From Thalassotalea litorea (GTDB lineage Bacteria > Pseudomonadota > Gammaproteobacteria > Enterobacterales > Alteromonadaceae), in NCBI RefSeq assembly GCF_005843925.1, contig NZ_VCBC01000005.1, positions 124,001 to 188,000 of the forward strand: a DNA stretch of 64,000 bases. Reading direction: 5' to 3'. The notes under the pieces are model-generated. The model made no database searches and was not told the origin of the DNA. It was given only the letters and a program-made list of their open reading frames with translations. The first letter of the stretch is position 1, and every line of letters starts with the position of its first letter. Below are positions 62,406 to 64,000 of this stretch, one piece after another. The translations under genes were made by a program, and so were the position numbers.

Positions 62406-64000
62406 ATGTCAGCTCCGCAAAAACTGGCATGGTATTTTGCACTTCTTTTTTTCACGTTAAACGGCCTATTCGCATCAAGCGTTCGCGCAAAACAAGATCC
62501 TCTCCCGGTCAAAGCGGACAATACCATTCAGATTCTGGTTTTTGATGACGATTTAAATCAGCAAGGCAACGACATCTTTATCCGCAGTATTAATAACACT
62601 CTCGAAGCGATTCAACTGGATGAAGAGTTTTTCAATACCGGAGAAAATCCGCTAAGCACAGGCAAAGTCATCACCGAATTTAAATCCAGATATCAGTTTG
62701 TTCGCCTGCCACTAAAAAGTCTGGATTGTCAGTCGACTTTTGAACAAATAAAAAACTGGTCGCAAATAGGTTTAGTGTTGGGACCGTTAACGTCAGGCTG
62801 TACCATACAATTATTAAATTTGCTGGCGATTGAATCTACCAATATTCCAATCATTAACTCAACGGCAACCCGTTCAAGTATCAATCAAGATGATCAGGGA
62901 CGGCCCATCTACCCGTATTTTTTCAGAACGGTTCATGCGGATGATAAGCGCGTTATGAATGTGGTGAATAAACTACAAAGTAACCAAAAAGCCACACATA
63001 AAAGCAACGCATTTTCTATCCATATTTTCTATAAACGCAAAGATCCCTACTCCGAAGGCTTAACTAAGCATCTGGTAGCCACTTTGGAGGGGAAAGGTAT
63101 TGCCCCTAACAACATTTTTCGTTGTTATAAACAGCAAAAAATTGTCTGCTCATCCCTGGCGCAAAAAGTACCGAAAAAAAGCCAGAGCCAGCAAAAAAAA
63201 TTCCAGCAGCAAGGCAAAGAAAAATCGCGACCTCAAGCTAGCGCCTTAAACAAACCGAATGCGGTGATTTTTGCGACATCCACTGATGACAAATCTATGG
63301 CGGGCGTCAGAGATTATTACTGGCAACTGTCCGGCGGTTATAACATAAAATTTTATGCCTTTGGCACACCGTCAAGTTATCCATTTCTTAAAGCCGACTC
63401 ATTGCTAATCTCAATGCCCACGTTAAACCTCTACGAAGGTCAGTTTAGTAATAAAGTCGCGCAATTTAACCCTCGTAAGCCTCACTATCTATCGACGGTA
63501 TTAGCGACCGAATTAACCTTCAAATTAATGCGCGATTTCAATTCCCAAGATAAAGCGTTAGTGGCCGAAATCGTAAGCAAAACACTAAACGGCCTTATCG
63601 ATCCTGAAAACATCAACTCCGCACTTCAACAAACAATGCAACAAGAAAACTGGTGCCTTAATAATCCAGTAGTATGTTTTCGCGTGTACGCGGCGCAACG
63701 ATTAAGCAGAGAAACCTTTCGAACCCAATTGGCCCATGAGAAATATCGGTTTAATCACTTTGGAGATTTCGTTTCCAATATGGTCGATGCCACTTTGTTT
63801 GAAAAAGAAGCACAATATAATCTGAAAAACCGCGAACAGGTTGTGGTCAAACCCGATGATATTACAGCGTCCGTAGATAGAAGATTTGTGCAATTGCTTT
63901 CCGGATCCATATTAATTACTGGTACCGTGAATAAACCGGCGTTAAACAAAAATTATAAAGTGCGTATTCGCCAGCAAAACAACAGCGATAACGAGCCTGA
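62406..64000 (+). CDS. Exported protein with periplasmic-binding-like region, 3' end outside window
   Basis: An open frame runs unbroken from a stop at 62331 to the right edge, at least 531 residues from ATG 62406; ATG 62367 is an alternative, and neither has a well-spaced ribosome site. The ATG at 62406 gives a good signal peptide (FALLFFTLNGLFASSVRA). Residues about 45-330 resemble a type 1 periplasmic-binding fold (IQILVFDDDL; GLVLGPLTSGCTIQLLNLLA; IPIINSTATRSS; AVIFATSTDD), as in branched-chain amino acid-binding proteins. A basic, glutamine-rich insert lies near residues 255-285 (KKSQSQQKKFQQQGKEK). The segment beyond is unlike the family and unrecognised. Confidence 0.8.
   Translation, partial: MSAPQKLAWYFALLFFTLNGLFASSVRAKQDPLPVKADNTIQILVFDDDLNQQGNDIFIRSINNTLEAIQLDEEFFNTGENPLSTGKVITEFKSRYQFVRLPLKSLDCQSTFEQIKNWSQIGLVLGPLTSGCTIQLLNLLAIESTNIPIINSTATRSSINQDDQGRPIYPYFFRTVHADDKRVMNVVNKLQSNQKATHKSNAFSIHIFYKRKDPYSEGLTKHLVATLEGKGIAPNNIFRCYKQQKIVCSSLAQKVPKKSQSQQKKFQQQGKEKSRPQASALNKPNAVIFATSTDDKSMAGVRDYYWQLSGGYNIKFYAFGTPSSYPFLKADSLLISMPTLNLYEGQFSNKVAQFNPRKPHYLSTVLATELTFKLMRDFNSQDKALVAEIVSKTLNGLIDPENINSALQQTMQQENWCLNNPVVCFRVYAAQRLSRETFRTQLAHEKYRFNHFGDFVSNMVDATLFEKEAQYNLKNREQVVVKPDDITASVDRRFVQLLSGSILITGTVNKPALNKNYKVRIRQQNNSDNEP

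Overview
This window looks like ordinary chromosome of a marine gammaproteobacterium of the Alteromonadales, most likely near Colwellia/Thalassotalea. That placement is inferred from protein resemblance, AT-leaning composition and gene order; no database was searched. Almost every gene is housekeeping. No phage, insertion sequence, CRISPR array, tRNA or rRNA was recognised.

Layout. 1-5 kb: the 3' end of sbcB, small redox and membrane genes, a glutathione peroxidase, and lysC behind a clear lysine riboswitch. A previously unannotated 24-codon ORF lies between the riboswitch and lysC and overlaps the lysC start. 5-11 kb: elyC and a three-gene ABC exporter (adaptor, ATPase, double-FtsX permease). 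11-19 kb: small hypothetical genes, a DUF349/YeaC/zinc-ribbon operon, an AGCS alanine/glycine symporter, an M14 carboxypeptidase and a thioredoxin-like protein. 19.5-24.5 kb: carbon metabolism, with a long-form GAPDH, msrB, gnd and a classical gapA. TGTAA/TTACA palindromes lie upstream of both GAPDH genes and of ppsA/ppsR.

24.8-39.3 kb: blocks kept as in Escherichia coli. They are lrp-ftsK-lolA-rarA-(crcB)-serS, then trxB-aat-bpt-infA, and clpA-clpS-cspD on the opposite arm. An alanine dehydrogenase gene is divergent from lrp. Aat, Bpt, ClpS and ClpA together make a nearly complete N-degron pathway within 5 kb. 39.8-49.3 kb: icd-rluE-nudJ-mnmA-hflD-purB-roxA, also in E. coli order, but icd here encodes the unrelated monomeric isocitrate dehydrogenase. 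49-64 kb: a GNAT protein, leucine dehydrogenase, a SelW-like protein, ydiJ (D-2-hydroxyglutarate dehydrogenase type), the divergent ppsA/ppsR pair, aroH, a low-molecular-weight phosphatase, small hypothetical genes and, cut by the window edge, an exported protein with a periplasmic-binding-like region.

How the genes work together. Amino-acid supply is a recurring theme: lysC under lysine control, aroH, ald with Lrp and the AGCS symporter, and leucine dehydrogenase. So is the lower glycolysis/gluconeogenesis node: two GAPDHs, gnd, ppsA with its regulator PpsR, and icd. The most promising unexplained items are the lysC leader ORF, the pilin-like C-terminal tail of the 1445-1843 protein, three intergenic tandem repeats and the truncated gene at the right edge. 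I found no convincing new multigene system.
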